Source: Typhlomys cinereus (lineage: Eukaryota; Chordata; Mammalia; Rodentia; Platacanthomyidae). From it: a DNA stretch of 64,000 bases. Within the stretch, counting starts at the first letter, position 1. Every line of letters begins with the position of its first letter. The notes beneath the pieces were generated by a model. The model did no database searches. It saw only the letters and a list, made by a program, of their open reading frames with translations, and was not told where the DNA came from. Shown in pieces: positions 46,430-58,619 of this stretch. The DNA lies in the NCBI GenBank assembly GCA_023101885.1, contig JALPQD010000213.1:3285751-3349750 (forward strand). The letters are read 5' to 3'. The position numbers were made by a program, and so were the translations under genes.

Positions 46430-46458
46430 TTTTTTATTTTTATTTTTTTATTTATTCA

Positions 46459-46507
<49 letters not shown>

Positions 46508-46721
46508 TGTGTGTGTAGAACCACAGACGAACCACCATGGACGCCTCCACCTCCTCCTTGTTTACTCTACCCTGGGATTCACAGGCTCCGCCCTACCAGG
46601 ACCAGAAACGCAGGCCGCCCCCGCTTCCACCCGGCATCTATACGTGGGGTCTAGGATCCGAACTCAGGACCTTCCGCCTGCAAGGCAGAGGCTTAACCCC
46701 TGAGCCACCTCTCCAGCCCCC
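46430..46721 (-). mobile_element. Young SINE, minus, with 16-bp TSD
   Basis: Flanked by GGGATTGGAGCTTTTA at 46414-46429 and 46722-46737. Fifth member of the young subfamily in the window. Confidence 0.93.
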
Positions 46722-47684
46722 GGGATTGGAGCTTTTAGACAAGGCCCCGTGAGAATAATCTCAAATGCAGCTAGGCTGCTCTGCGACCTTGAGCCCCCGC
46801 AGGGCAGGGGACATGGTTTTCAGCGCAGGCCTCTTTGGAGAGGCTCTGAGCACCACGTCGTTCAGAGTAGCTGTGACAATGGGCCTGAAGCCGTGAGGTC
46901 TGAAATCTTATGCAGATACTGTGCTCTGTCCGTAGATCACATGGAGCTGTATAAACCAGAAGCGCTAAAAGTGATGGCTTAGGAGATTGTTATTGTGTGG
47001 CGCTCGTTTCCTCACAAAGAAACAGCGTGGTTGTGGTGTGGCCAGAGGGTACGCTGGAGAGAGAGGTGGAGGCAGGATCTCCAGTTTAAAACCACTCCAG
47101 GCCACACCTGCAAACAAACAGACCAAAGCCCAGGAGTATGGCCAGGAGGGGAAGAGCGTCCCACTGGCTGACGTCCTCAGAACAAGACCAAGACTGGACC
47201 ATTTAGATAGTTGTCTAACTTCTGCTTTCCCCTCTATGATAAAGTCTACCATGGGATGGGTTCAAATTATCTCCTAAATTGTTCAATTCAAAGGTTTCTG
47301 CAAGTCTTGCCTGCTTTTCTGGTTTCTGTGTCAGATCTGATGCTAGACTCCACCCCTCTCTCTTCCACGGCATCATCTCTCACCTCTCCGTGATGCGAGC
47401 TTTCCCACCTGCTCCCCGGCAGCCTGCTGAGGCTCAGCCCCAGGGCACTTGACATCAGGGCCCCAAGTCTCCTCTCCTGACACTGGCCGTCTCCCCAGCT
47501 AGGCTTCTTCTGGCTTCTCTCGCTTCTGAAGTGGCATCATGCTTCCCTGACCTGGAACTTGGCTTCAGCGTGGTGTTTTCAGTCTCCACGCGCATGACAG
47601 CGCATGACAGCAGTCTGTTTGATTTGATCTTGGTTACATTTTGGTCCTGCTAGTTTATAATTTTTTTTGCATCCGTGCGTGTGC

Positions 47685-47731
<47 letters not shown>

Positions 47732-48359
47732 GCATGTGGGGTTGGCGTGCACACGTGTGTGCAAGAGAACACTTGAGTGTGTGTGCCCTTGGAAGCCCAA
47801 GAGTGACTTGCTCTTCCACATCATTGCTGGGTTCTGGGGTTTCCCAGGCCTCCGGGGACAGAGGTGAAGACTGCCCCATATCCGTCTGGCATTTTTGTAT
47901 GGGATCTGGGGGTCCAAACTTTTTTTCCCCTTTTGCTTGTGAGGCAAAGACTTTAAAGTCTGGGCTATCTCCCTAACCCTGGTTATATTAATTTTTCTAT
48001 GTTAAGCCTATTTATCCCTACAAGGTGATCTTTTCCTTTAAATGCCTATATTTTTTATTGTTTATACTATGTTTCACCTTCTGTTTTATGACACAATTTA
48101 CTTCTTTGTTTTCTACAACTCAATTATTTAGGGTTTTGAAGGTTAGAATAACCAAATATCTTTAGGCCCTTACCATCCTACCCTCAATGTCTTTATATAA
48201 TCATGTACTTTATTTAGTATGCACGGGAAATGATTTTAATTCAAAATGACTTTGATAGTTTGCAGACTTGGAAGAGAATGAATGATTCTAAAAATGATAA
48301 GTGAAAATCTGAGGCAAGAATGTCACTAAGCAAACTTGTCTGAAGACTTCTGGGGATGG
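46722..48359. other. Intergenic, unassigned plus one old SINE
   Basis: 46,740-47,640 has no recognised element (a pyrimidine-rich stretch at 47,280-47,580 could be ancient L2/MIR-type DNA). A CA/TG tract and an old B2-superfamily SINE on - follow (47,690-47,985). 48,000-48,350 is AT-rich and unique-looking. Confidence 0.5.
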
Positions 48360-48469
48360 GAGTTAGTACTGCCAAGCTGGAACCAGAGATCCTCCCGCCG
48401 CAGCCTCCCGAGTGCTGGGGTTGTGGGCAGGCACCCCCGTGTAACGTTCAAGGAGTCATTTCAGACTGC

Positions 48470-48905
48470 AGGAGTGTTAGCGTTCTCCAGAGAAGACGAC
48501 CAGTAGATATGTATGGAATTCCACGAGGAGATTTATCAGAGTAATTTACTTGATCCCAGGCTAATTAGTCCCACAATGACTGTCTGCAGGCAAAGAGCTA
48601 GGAAAATTGGTAGCTGCTCAGTCCAGGAAAGGGAAGCTTCAGAACCTGCGAGAGCGCCCCGGTGCAGCTTATCACAGGTCAGGCCTGAAGCCCTGCAGAG
48701 CTTTCTCGCTGCAGATCTCCATCCAAAGACTGAGGAATCCGGTGTCCACAAGAACAGCAGCAGCCACGATGAACAAACCACGCCTGGGCCTGCAGCACCC
48801 GCCTCCCGTCCTTCCGCTGTCCACGTGCCCCAGCCTGTCGCGGCTGTCGTTCAGAGAACTCCTAGCTACGTACTCCACCAACCCGTGCACAGTCTTTCCT
48901 GGAAA
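48470..48905. repeat. Unclassified ancient interspersed repeat
   Basis: GTTCTCCAGAGAAGACGACC, GGAATTCCACGAGGAGATTT, AGTCCCACAATGACTGTCTG: resembles a mammalian-wide repeat beginning AGGGTTCTCCAGAGAAACAG. I cannot name the family. A CA/CG tract follows to 48,955. Confidence 0.45.
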
Positions 48906-49339
48906 GAACACACACACGCGCGCGCGCACACACACACACACACGCACACGCACAGAAGCATGCTTTAGCAGTTTGCCAAAGGCCCTTTTATCAACTCAGA
49001 TGGGCATCCAAATTAACTCTATGTTGCTGCATAAAAGGGACACACTCACAACACTCACAAAGAATACAGAGAAAGACAAAAAAAAAAAATCCATCTACAA
49101 ACTAATATAACAGAGATCAATTCAATACATCAGTAACTTAAAAATGAATTAATACTTTGTGCACATATGCATGAGAGAGAAAGAGGGAGAGATGCGTGGA
49201 GGAGGGTCTGCGTGTGGCTCAGTACACACAGTGGGGTGCTGGGGTCAGACCTCTGTCATCTCATCCTCACACTGCGCAACAAGCACTGAACCCGCTGAGC
49301 ATCTCCCACCTCCCCAGTAAAAATATAAAAACAGAATTG

Positions 49340-50100
49340 GCGAGGAATGAATTGATGGCTTCTGCTGCTATTCGTAAATCTTAGGGCATAAAGGTAGAAT
49401 ATTTGTTGAGAAAGACATAAGGAAAGTAGTTTTGTAGCTATAGTGATATCAGAAAAAAATTTAAAGCAAAAGAGGCTGAGTGTACCTGGAGGGGCTCTAC
49501 GTCGGGTGATGTATTTAATTCACCGAGAAGGTCTGAATGCTAAAGTGCTTTTGCACCAACTGTCCGGAGGTGCAGCTTGGGGGCAGAGCACATGCTTCCG
49601 GGCCCTGGGATCCTCCCCCGCAAGAACAACTTTATCTAATAATCCATCACAGTTTATGAAAAACAAATTTAGTGAGTTCAAGGAGAATTTGAAAAATCCA
49701 TCATTATAGTGTGAAATTCTGCAGGCTCCTACTTCATTAAGTGACAAAACAAGCAGATTTAAAAAAAAAAACATATATTTTGCCACAGAGGCCTGAATCC
49801 CCACTAGAGCAGACAATTCAGAGGAAACTCTGGAACCCATAGAAGCTGACAAGCAGGAGGGAGGGGGAGATTGGAATGAATTGAAGAAGGGAGGGAGGAA
49901 GGAAAGAAAGAGGAAAAGGGGAAGAGGGAAGAGATAAGTACTCAATATGCTTGTAAAACTAGGAAAAAATTATTTTAAAAAACCTAGATTTGAATACAAT
50001 ATTTAAATTTGATATAATAGACATGGATAATATTTTACCCCGAAATGAATGTAGCTTACATAGAGGCAGATTTAAAATGTATTTTCTAAATGTATTAAGA
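49340..50100 (+). mobile_element. Old L1 ORF2 5' (endonuclease) region, fragment A
   Basis: GATATCAGAAAAAAATTTAA, TTTAATTCACCGAGAAGGT, GTTCAAGGAGAATTTGAAAA and AATCCATCATTATAGTGTGA follow L1 ORF2 order. GA-rich simple sequence (49,855-49,935) interrupts. The same L1 segment recurs at 52,640 and 58,620. Confidence 0.65.
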
Positions 50101-50146
50101 AATAGTAATGGAAGCTAGGAAACATATAAAAAGAGCATTGGGGGTG

Positions 50147-50400
50147 GGGGGAGGCTGGGGAGATGGGTCAGAGGTTAAACCTTTGCTTCACAAGCAAAAG
50201 GACCTGAGTTCAGATTCCAGATCCCATGTAAAATGCCCAACAGAAATGGTGGCAGTTACAATTTGGGTCCTGGATGTTGCATCCAGAGCAAAGCAATAAG
50301 GAGAGAGAGCAATCCAGAATGAATCCTGACGCTACCCTTGGGCCTCCACAGACACACATGCTCGAGTGCCCTCTGATACATACATACCCACAAAAAAAAT
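50147..50400 (+). repeat. B2-superfamily SINE, plus
   Basis: GGCTGGGGAGATGGGTCAGA head, B box GAGTTCAGATTCC, GCCTCCACAGACACACATGC and CTCGAGTGCCCTCTGATAC end. This 3' part is the closest local model for the seed of the 33-bp array at 17,945. Confidence 0.85.
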
Positions 50401-50534
50401 TGTGAAAATAGAATCTCAAAACTTACTGAATACGAGACCTTTGATTATGGATAGGGCCGTGGTTTGTAAGGAAAGCTAACTGGGCCAAATTCAAGAAGCT
50501 TTTGTTTAAATTTTTATTATTTATCTTTTTAAAA

Positions 50535-50586
<52 letters not shown>

Positions 50587-50796
50587 TGTGGCGTGCTCAT
50601 CTATGGAGGCCCAAGAATGACTTCAGGAATCACCCTCTGCTTTGCTCTCAAGTTTCCCAGACTCCACCTTCCAGGGCCAGAAATACAGGCTGCCACTGTT
50701 TCTGCCTGGTGTTTTCATGTGGGATCTGGGATCCAAACTCAAGTCCTTCTGCTTGCAAGGCACAGGCTTAACTCCTGAGCCACCTCTCCAGCCTGA
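50535..50796 (-). repeat. B2-superfamily SINE, minus
   Basis: TG tract, GGAGGCCCAAGAATGACTTC, TGGGATCTGGGATCCAAACT and the head mirror CTGAGCCACCTCTCCAGCC. Confidence 0.87.
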
Positions 50797-51839
50797 ACTT
50801 TTTGTTTAAAAGCGAAGAGGTGGGTGTGGCCTGTGATTTCAGCACTTGGGAAGTGAAGCAGGAGCATCAAAGTTCAAGATTATCTTTGGCTGCCTGGGAG
50901 CTTCTTTCCTCAGTGACTTGCACACCGAGCGACATCCGCGCCCCAGCAAGTGCTCGGGCCCTGACACACAGGCATCCAGAGGAAACCCAGTGGGCTGCAC
51001 AGAAAGACGTGAGCGTAGGAGGGAGACGGGCTGGAGAGGAGAAGAAAGATGAAAACATATAGCTTCGCTGTACTCACATATGAAAAGTATCAAAGAATTT
51101 TTAAGAAGTGCAAAAAGGTAAAGAAAAAAGTAAGCAAAGATCTGATGGTGAATAACTTGAGAGGATAATCCCAGAGGGTCTGTAGGATGACGTACAGCGT
51201 CCCCCACAGCTGGAGGGTGTAGTAACTGAACATTCATTGCTATCTCTGTGTGTGGTTGATGCGTGGCGTGCAGTCGGCTGTCTCCTTCCGTCTTTCCATG
51301 GATGGAAATCAGCTTGTCAGGCTACACAGGTCTTCATCACTGAGCCATCCTTAAACAGCAAAGAAGCAGGTTTCAGACCGGACCCTGGAAGAAGGTTGTT
51401 ATGGGACAGAGAGACTAACAGACGTCCTTTCCCATGCAGCTGCAGTGACAGCATCCAAGACAAACCGTCTCGGTCACCGTCAGTCCCTCTGAAAAGAACG
51501 AGCAGGGGCTGAGCACTGCCGTGCAGGAGCTCACATAAAATCCTGGGTGGGTGGGCAGACCCCCTATAATTCACCCTGGGAAGGCAGAGACTGTGTAGCC
51601 AGACTAGCCCTATCCACAAGTTCGGGGTTGACTGAGAGACCTACCCACAGGCAAAAAGGTGGAGGAGTGATTGAGGATTAGTCCTAATACAACCTCAGAA
51701 CGTCATATGCATTGCAACACACACACACACACTCACATGTACACACACACACACACACACAGATCTATCATAAATGTAAGTAGGATTCCACAAGTACTGG
51801 AGAGTTAAAATAAAACAAAAGTATTAGTTAAAGAGATCC
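50797..51839. other. Intergenic, B1/B3-like remnants and CA tract
   Basis: B1-like on + (50815-50890), a B3-like remnant on - (51240-51360), a diverged SINE on + ending in CA tracts (51505-51765). 50,900-51,230 unassigned. Confidence 0.55.
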
Positions 51840-53135
51840 AGATCATCCAGAAATGATGCAAGACAAATGCTCCTGTCTTAGGGAAAAAAATTACTCTTGA
51901 CCCTCAACAGGAAATTTATACAGAAAAATTCAAATGATGAGACTTCTAAAAGAACTACAAAGCGTTAGAAAGACTTGTTTCCTCAAAAGTTTAGGTATCA
52001 AAAAATAATGAAATCTAGAAAACAGTAGTATGATATCTTTAATATGTTGAAAGAAGATAGTTGCCAACTTAGATTTCTATCTCCAGTAAGATAATACTTC
52101 AGATGGGATACTTCAGATGGGAAAAAAAAAATCAAGATTTATATCTGTACAGACAAAAAGCAGAGAGAACATGTGCCAGCAGACTTGTTCTGAATTCAAG
52201 GCTTAAGGGCATGTTTTTAGATCAAAAGAAATAGTACTAAATGAAATGGGAAATTTGGGAAAGAGTAAAGGGGAGCTGTGTAGGTAGAGGGGTGGAAGTA
52301 TAGTTAAAAGTAGGGTCATTGCCAGACATGCTTAAGCCCCTGGATTTAATCATCACTTCCAAGAATGTAAAAATAAAAGATAAAAATGTAGAGTTACAAT
52401 TCCTGACCACAATAAAGGAAGAAGGAGGAGATAAATATAATTAAAGTTCTAAGATTTTGGCATAATCAGGGAATTAGTACCCATATTAAACTTAGACAAG
52501 TCAAAGATAAGTGATATAAATATAATTAAAACTGTGTTAGTAATACTGCTAAAATAAATGGAATAAATACCTGAAGTAAATCCTAATATCAATATAGATG
52601 AACAAGTATCCAACCATGCTACTTAAGAAAGTCTTAAATTTAAGATATTGAACTATTGAAAATAAATGATGGAGAAAAACTCTGGCATGCAAACACTAAC
52701 CAAAAGAAAACTGGTGTTGCTATACTGCTATCAAATAGCAAGATGCAAAACTAGAGGTACAAAAGACATCTTATCAAAATAAAAAAAGGCCATTGGATAA
52801 AAAAGACACATCAATTCCAAATTAAAAGTCAAATAACATGGTTTCAGAATATATAATGCAAAAATTGACAGAAAAAGGTGATAGGTCTAAAATAATATCA
52901 TTTCAGTATACTCTCAGTAGCTGATGCATGGAAGATCAAAATAATGTACTTGATCCTATTGATACAATAGAGTATTTATATCCAAGTCTAAAAAAACTAT
53001 TTTTCAACTGTAAACAATAAAGCAAGTCTCAGTAAAGTTCCAAAAGACTGGAAACAGTTAGAATATGCCCTCTGATCATAGTAGAATTAAGTAGAAAATG
53101 GATTAGCAAATACATTTCAAATAATCCACTTGTTT
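51840..53135 (+). mobile_element. Old L1-type LINE, about 1.3 kb, fragment B
   Basis: Blocks in order: GAAAGAAGATAGTTGCCAAC, ATTTCTATCTCCAGTAAGAT, CTCTGGCATGCAAACACTAA, CAAAAGAAAACTGGTGTTGC, GATCATAGTAGAATTAAGTA. It matches an old mammalian L1/HAL1-like element; the frame is broken throughout. Confidence 0.7.
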
Positions 53136-53394
53136 GGGGGAAAAAGGCACTGTAGAAATTAGACAGTGTTTGCAACTTGGCCACAGTGAAAGCACAGTGA
53201 TGTTTTAGAAGTTCTCAGAGCGTCTTGCCGGGCAGCTAGAGGTGGGGCCAGGTCTCCAGCTTCTTCAAGAGCATGCCCTCCAGTTACCTGCTTTCCTGCC
53301 TCATCCTAGCGTTGCAGCACCTCACACCTCTAGCACAACAGGTGATGAACAAGCCTTTAAGCACATAGGTCTTTGGGGGACACTTACGATTTAG

Positions 53395-53637
53395 TGTGTG
53401 TGTGTGTGTATGTGTGTATTAGAGGGCACTATGTGTCCCTGTGGAGGATCAAAGGGGACTTTGGGAATCATTCTGGATTGCTTCTACTTTCTTTTTGCCT
53501 TACTCTGGAATTTTGCCCACCAGGACTAGAAGTACCATCGACATTTCTGTCTGGTGTTTTACAGGGGACCTGGGATCAGAACTCAGGACTTTCTGCTTGG
53601 GAGGCAGAGTCTTAACCCCTGGGGCATTTCTCTAGCC
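53395..53637 (-). repeat. B2-superfamily SINE, minus
   Basis: GGGCACTATGTGTCCCTGTG, GGACCTGGGATCAGAACTCA, and the diverged head mirror CTGGGGCATTTCTCTAGCCC. Confidence 0.85.
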
Positions 53638-53859
53638 CATGGGGGACACTTACCGAAATCATTGCGGTGACTAAACTCAGACATCCAGAAACTAGTAAAA
53701 AGGCAAATTAAATGCTGAGGAAGCTAAATGAAAATAAAAGTAAAAATAAAGAGTCCCAAACATTGCAAAGAAAACTGCAGAGCTCTTATCTCTACCCACA
53801 ATGGAGTGACAGTATGTGCTTATTCTTGCTTTAAAAAAAAAAGTGGGAGGAGGATGAAG

Positions 53860-55750
53860 CGTCTGGAACAAATATTTCAGGCACCGAGTATGAAGGAGCC
53901 CAAGTCCTTCAGGAGGAAAGGAACATAGTCGTGAGCAGGTGAGCCCTATGGTCAGAGAGAGACAGCGACCTGAGGAAGCCTGGCAGTTCTGAGTCCACTT
54001 GGATGAGGTTCGGGGGCCGTCTGGCCCGCGTCTGCAAGGCAGGACACTGGGAAAGAAAAGCTGTGTCGAGAAGGGGCGATTGAGGTGATCATGCACCCCT
54101 CGGAGTTCCACCGCCTGAAGTTTCCTTTTAACTGGTGGTCCTGCGTTCTGAAGTTCTCCAGGAGCGTTTGGGTGGCCACGCCTAAGGAGGCTGGCACAGT
54201 CGCCCCGACTCCCTGGTGCAAACCAGCGCTTCAGCCTTGCTGGATGCCGCAGGCTTCTCGCGGCTGCTGTGTTGCTCGCTCCGGTTAAGTCCTAATATAA
54301 CCTGGATGGAAAGCATGCTGTGCCTTGTGAGAAAAGACGCATCAAAAGATGTTTGAGCAGAGAGAGGAATGTGCCCCTCAATAAAGATTGTTTCATTTTG
54401 ACATCTTTTTCTCAGGACATTGTATTTAGCACCCTCCCAAGGGCCTCAGGGAGTATGGCAAGTTCACCACTGACGTGACCCTAAGAGTCTGGGAAGATAT
54501 GGCTGACACTCAGGGAGGTGAAAATGGCCAGTGAAGACGCCGGGGGCTGCAGAGTAGTGAATTACTGGACATGGAAACAGCGTGGCGCATCCACCTGCTG
54601 TCGGTGACCATAGCTCGCTGGCGGTCTTCATCCGGAGGGTCCAGCCTGTGGACTGCTGAGCTGCTCTCCCTAAGTCAGAGGAGCTATGCCCGAAGAACGC
54701 CAGGCCATTCTGCGGCCGGGCCTCAGAGACCTTTGCCTGGTGCCGTGTCTCCAGGGGAGGTAAACCTGGGCGCGGGATCGAGGCAGGAATGAAGGCGTTG
54801 CACTGACCGCCGTCCCAGTGTGGGGATCCACATCTCAGCTGGAGGACTTCGTGTTGACCATCCTGCAACCCTGGGCGTTGGAGAAGGGCACCGTCACGCT
54901 AGATGCACAGCAAGAATTCCACTTGGCTCAAAGTTACACTTGACATGGGACTTTTAAACCCCTTGTGTTCCGGGACTGGCAGGCAAAATGAGAAGCTGCT
55001 CCCCTGCCAGGGGTGGGTTGCTCCGATGGGCAGGACGAGGTAGAACCGCTGCTGTTAAAAAGGGACAGAGCGACATGTCGAGCCCAAGTTACCCACTTCA
55101 GTATCTCCTGGTTCTGCTAGCTGAGCGGATACATGGACACCCTCCACCCAAGACGATGTGATTGCCAGAGCAGACTGCCTGGAAGTGTAGGTTAGGGTGG
55201 CACCATAGGGTTGCCGAAGCAGTAGCTGAGTGAGAGAATTCAGAGCGAACCATGGAGGGGCCGGGGAGGGGCTCAGCCATAGTCCGAGGCCAGCTGCGCT
55301 GTCTCCCAAGTTTCTCATGAAGAAACGACAGGAGGACCATGGGCAGCTCTCTCCGATTCTGAGTAGATCTGTGTGCTGCAAGGTGTGGACATTCGGAACC
55401 TTCTCTTGGGTCTTGGGAAGCACATGACTGCCGAAGGCCTCAGCTGCTGTGCCCCGAAACTCTTCACTGTGCTCGCACCGGGGCCAGGCCTCCCGTGTTA
55501 ATCTCTGATTTGATGGCGTTTCTGGGAAGCCGCAGCCCGCCTCTGACGCTGTCCACCAACCTTTCCTGTCACAAGGGTGGGTCCGCCTCGCAGTCAGAGC
55601 TTCCCTTGGTTCCTTTTGCACTGCAGCGTTTAATCAGCGCCTCACGTGTCAGATCCCCTTCTTGGCATCTGCTTGCCGTAGTACTCGAATTGACAAGATG
55701 TGCCAAGGGTGAAATGTACGAAGCTAAAGAAATACCTGTGAGAAAGCTCT
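53860..55750. other. GC-richer stretch of unknown nature
   Basis: About 1.9 kb with more CpG than its neighbours, no SINE, no simple repeat and no frame I recognise. Longest minus frame is 188 codons (55055-55621) and shows no motif. Candidates: body of an old retroelement (it is followed by L1-like text), a dead processed gene or a regulatory island. I cannot choose. Confidence 0.4.
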
Positions 55751-55759
55751 AAGCTAAAT

Positions 55760-56200
55760 ATTCTTAGAGATGGCACTGGGCTAGGAGAAACTCAAGCTTG
55801 TGCCAGCCCCCGAGGATCTTGTTGGCTAGGCAGCTTGACCCGTGGAATCCCTAAGGGACCACAGCCTAGCAATAGACTAAGCGAGACTATCGCCTGGTTT
55901 CAGTCGTCTACAAAAAGACTTTCAAACACCAGCCTCTGATGAACTAAGCTGAAGGAAGTAACTCGACTGCAGTCAAAACAAAGTATCTGAAGGCAATTAA
56001 AAAGAAAACACCAACTCTTAACCAACATGTGACAGTCATTATGCCTGACATCTAATGAAAAGTTACAAGATTTTAGAACAACCCAGAAAAGTGACCTGTA
56101 ATGAAAATTAGAAATCATGAGAAAGAGATAATGGGATGTAGAGGAAATTAGCTGGCAAGGACTTCCAAAGAGCTTTGAAAGGGTTTGAAGGGCAGCGTGG
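55760..56200 (+). mobile_element. Old L1/HAL1-like fragment C
   Basis: GACTTTCAAACACCAGCCTC, AAAGTATCTGAAGGCAATTA, CATCTAATGAAAAGTTACAA, GAAAAGTGACCTGTAATGAA resemble the ORF1-side of an old L1 lineage. Adjacent to the unknown GC-rich block. Confidence 0.5.
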
Positions 56201-56734
56201 ATATAATGAAGTGGAATGTAAAAAGTGAGCACGCTGAGCAGGAAAGGAGCTTGCTTGAAAGCCTTGTGACCTGAGTGATCCCCCCAGTTGTTTCCCAGAA
56301 CCCCACATAGTAGAAGGGAAGCACTGACTTAAAATTGTCTTCTTACGTCCACCTTTGTGCCATGGTGCGATACATAGGTTCTCTCTCTCTCAAAAAAAAA
56401 TCCACGGCTAGGGATGTACTGTGCTTGTTCTGCATTCTATCTCTAGAAATAGTGCGCGCGCACGTGTGCACGTGCACACACACACACACACACACACGCA
56501 CAACTTCTAGAGCTAAAAATGTATCTTATGTAAAAAAATCACTGGATTGAGTTTACAGCAGATTAGGTACTGTGGGAGAGCAGATAAGTGTCCTTCAGAC
56601 AGCAATGGAAACTAGCCAAACTGAGGGGTTGACATTGAAAACTGAAACAAAACCAAAGTGAAATTGGGAAATTGGAACAACATGAGTCTAACATGCTGTT
56701 GTATCCCAGAAATGAAAGGGGGGGGGGACTGAGA

Positions 56735-56984
56735 GAAGATGGGCGAGTGGGTAAGAGTCACAAGCATGAGGACCTGAGTTCAAATTCTTACCACCCACAT
56801 AAAGAGCTGGAGGTAGTCATCCACGTACATGTAGTGCAAGCACCGTGCAGGGGGAGACTGGAGGGACCTCTGGGCTGCTGGCACCAGCCTAGATCCAGCT
56901 TCAGGGAGAGCCTGTCGCCAGAGAATAAGGTGCAGAGAGAGAAAACAGGACACCTAGTGTTCTCTGGCCTCTGGTGCTAGCATA

Positions 56985-57030
<46 letters not shown>
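56735..57030 (+). repeat. B3/RSINE-like SINE with (CA)n tail
   Basis: GATGGGCGAGTGGGTAAGAG, GAGGACCTGAGTTCAAATTC, then GTTCTCTGGCCTCTGGTGC and a 38-bp CA tract. Confidence 0.7.
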
Positions 57031-57031
<1 letters not shown>

Positions 57032-57144
57032 TAGAAGGGGGAGAGGAAAGGAAAGGAAAAATGACTGAAATGTTTTCAGATGTGAAGAAAACTATACATT
57101 CTCATGTCGAGAGAGACTCAATTTTCTAAAAAACAGGAATATTA

Positions 57145-57375
57145 AAATTAAATAGGGCTAGAGAGATGACTTGGGTTAAACCTCTGCCTCATAAGCAGAA
57201 GGTCCTGAGTTCAGATCCTGGACCCCTAAGTAAAAACTCCAGATGGAAATGGCAGCAGCCTGTACTTCTGGCCCTGGAAGGCAGAGCCTGGGAAATCCCA
57301 GAGCAAAGCAAAGAGTAGGTAGCACAATCCAGAATGATGCCCAGAGTCACCCTTGGGTTAAAATTTTTTTTAAAA
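57145..57375 (+). repeat. B2-superfamily SINE, plus, lacking its 3' end
   Basis: AGGGCTAGAGAGATGACTTG head, GGTCCTGAGTTCAGATCC, GGCAGAGCCTGGGAAATCCC, then truncated after CACCCTTGGG into an A/T-rich tail. Confidence 0.87.
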
Positions 57376-57401
57376 AAGTCAGATAACAAGAGACAGGAAC
57401 T

Positions 57402-57505
57402 GCTACCTATGACCACTCCATCATGAACTGACCTGAGCTAGCCTGATCTCAGAAGCTGAGCAGCTCGGGATACTTGAATGGGAGAAGGGCATCAGGTGAA
57501 ATGCA
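57402..57505 (+). pseudogene. 5S rRNA pseudogene
   Basis: CTACCTATGACCACTCCATC, then TAGCCTGATCTCAGAAGCTG and AGCAGCTCGGGATACTTGAA, TGGGAGAAGGGCATC follow the order of 5S rRNA (CTACGGCCATACCACCCTGA, GTCTGATCTCGGAAGCTAAG, TACTTGGATGGGAGACCGCC). About 10 bases are missing between GTCGGG and TACTTGG, which removes the helix V region, and there are many substitutions, so it cannot act as 5S. It is a retroposed copy or 5S-derived SINE; only one copy was seen here. Confidence 0.75.
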
Positions 57506-58049
57506 CCAGGACCGACCAGGTGAGAGAGGGATGACCGGAAAGTGGACCAGCCTTATCGCGGCTTCCTTGAAAAGAAACAGGAGGCAAGGTAAACAGTTTT
57601 AGATTAGAATTGACTTTGTGTTTGTTTTGAGGCAAGTTTTGCTATTGCTAAGCTGATTTGAGTTCTTATATACCTACATGCTTCAGGTTGGCCTTGAACT
57701 TGCATCCTCTCGCCTTAGCCTCTTGAGTTGATAGTGCAGATGTATGCCACCATGCCTGATTAGACTGGCTAGTTCTAATAATATCAGTGGGGTTGAGGGT
57801 ATAGAGACTATCTTAAGTTGTCTCACGGCTCATGCTGCTGTCATTAGCAAACACTAATTCCCAATGTGATTATATTTGGAGATAGGGTTTTTTGCCAAAT
57901 TAATTGTACTAACCGAAATCAAGCAAGTAGGGTCCTGGTCTGACAGGGCATGTCTCCACAGAAACATTAGAGTGTGTAGCTCACAGGTAGAGACCATGCT
58001 AAGCATGTGCAAGACCTTGGCTTCAATCCCCAGCCTCAAAAATTGAAAG
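57506..58049. other. Intergenic, B1 on minus and ID on plus
   Basis: B1 on - at 57630-57765 and an ID element on + at 57968-58048 (GTAGCTCACAGGTAGAGACC, CTTCAATCCCCAGC). The interval between is unassigned. Confidence 0.65.
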
Positions 58050-58300
58050 GAGGCTGGAGAGATGGCTCAGGAGTTAAGGCAGAAGGACCTCAGTTTGGAT
58101 CCCAGTTCCCACGTGAAAACGCCAGATGGAAATGACTGTGGCCTGCCCTTCCAGCCCTGGTGGGTGGAGCCTGGGAAATGCCAGAGCAAAGCAAGGAGGT
58201 AGAAGTAATCCAGGATGATTCCTGAAGTCACCCTTGGCCCTCCAAAACGGACACATGTGCCCTCTGATACACACACACACAAGATATTAAATGAATGGAT
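58050..58300 (+). repeat. B2-superfamily SINE, with head deletion
   Basis: GGCTGGAGAGATGGCTCAGG then directly GAGTTAAGGCAGAAGGACCT: the CTGCCTCACAAG part is missing. Body and end (CGGACACATGTGCCCTCTGA) normal. It abuts an ID element. Confidence 0.87.
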
Positions 58301-58459
58301 AAAGTTTTTTAAAAAGCAGCTACTAATAAACAAATCCATAAATAAAGTTGAATGTTTCAGTACTTGTTTTGATGCTGGAAATCGAGTCCCCGCTGCTCCA
58401 TGCGTGCTGGGTGAGTGCTGCGTCACCGCGCGACATCTGCAGCCCTTCTTTCCACCCTT

Positions 58460-58600
58460 CATCTTGAAACAGGGTCTCACTAAGTTGCCCAGGCTGACCT
58501 TGGACTCACTCTGTAGCCCAGGCAGACTTTGAATTTGAGTTGCTCCCGCCTCAGCCTCCCAAGTAGCTGAGATTAAAGGCTTATACCACTAGGCCTGATT
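58460..58600 (-). repeat. B1 SINE, minus
   Basis: AAACAGGGTCTCACTAAGTT, TAGCCCAGGCAGACTTTGAA, CAAGTAGCTGAGATTAAAGG. 7SL-derived, about 140 bp. Representative of at least a dozen B1 copies in the window. Confidence 0.88.
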
Positions 58601-58619
58601 TAAGCACCCTTCTTCAAGG

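Noticed and set aside
55055..55621. A 188-codon minus-strand frame as a retroviral pol remnant
   Set aside because: No integrase or RNase H motif was recognised; at most reported as part of an unknown block.
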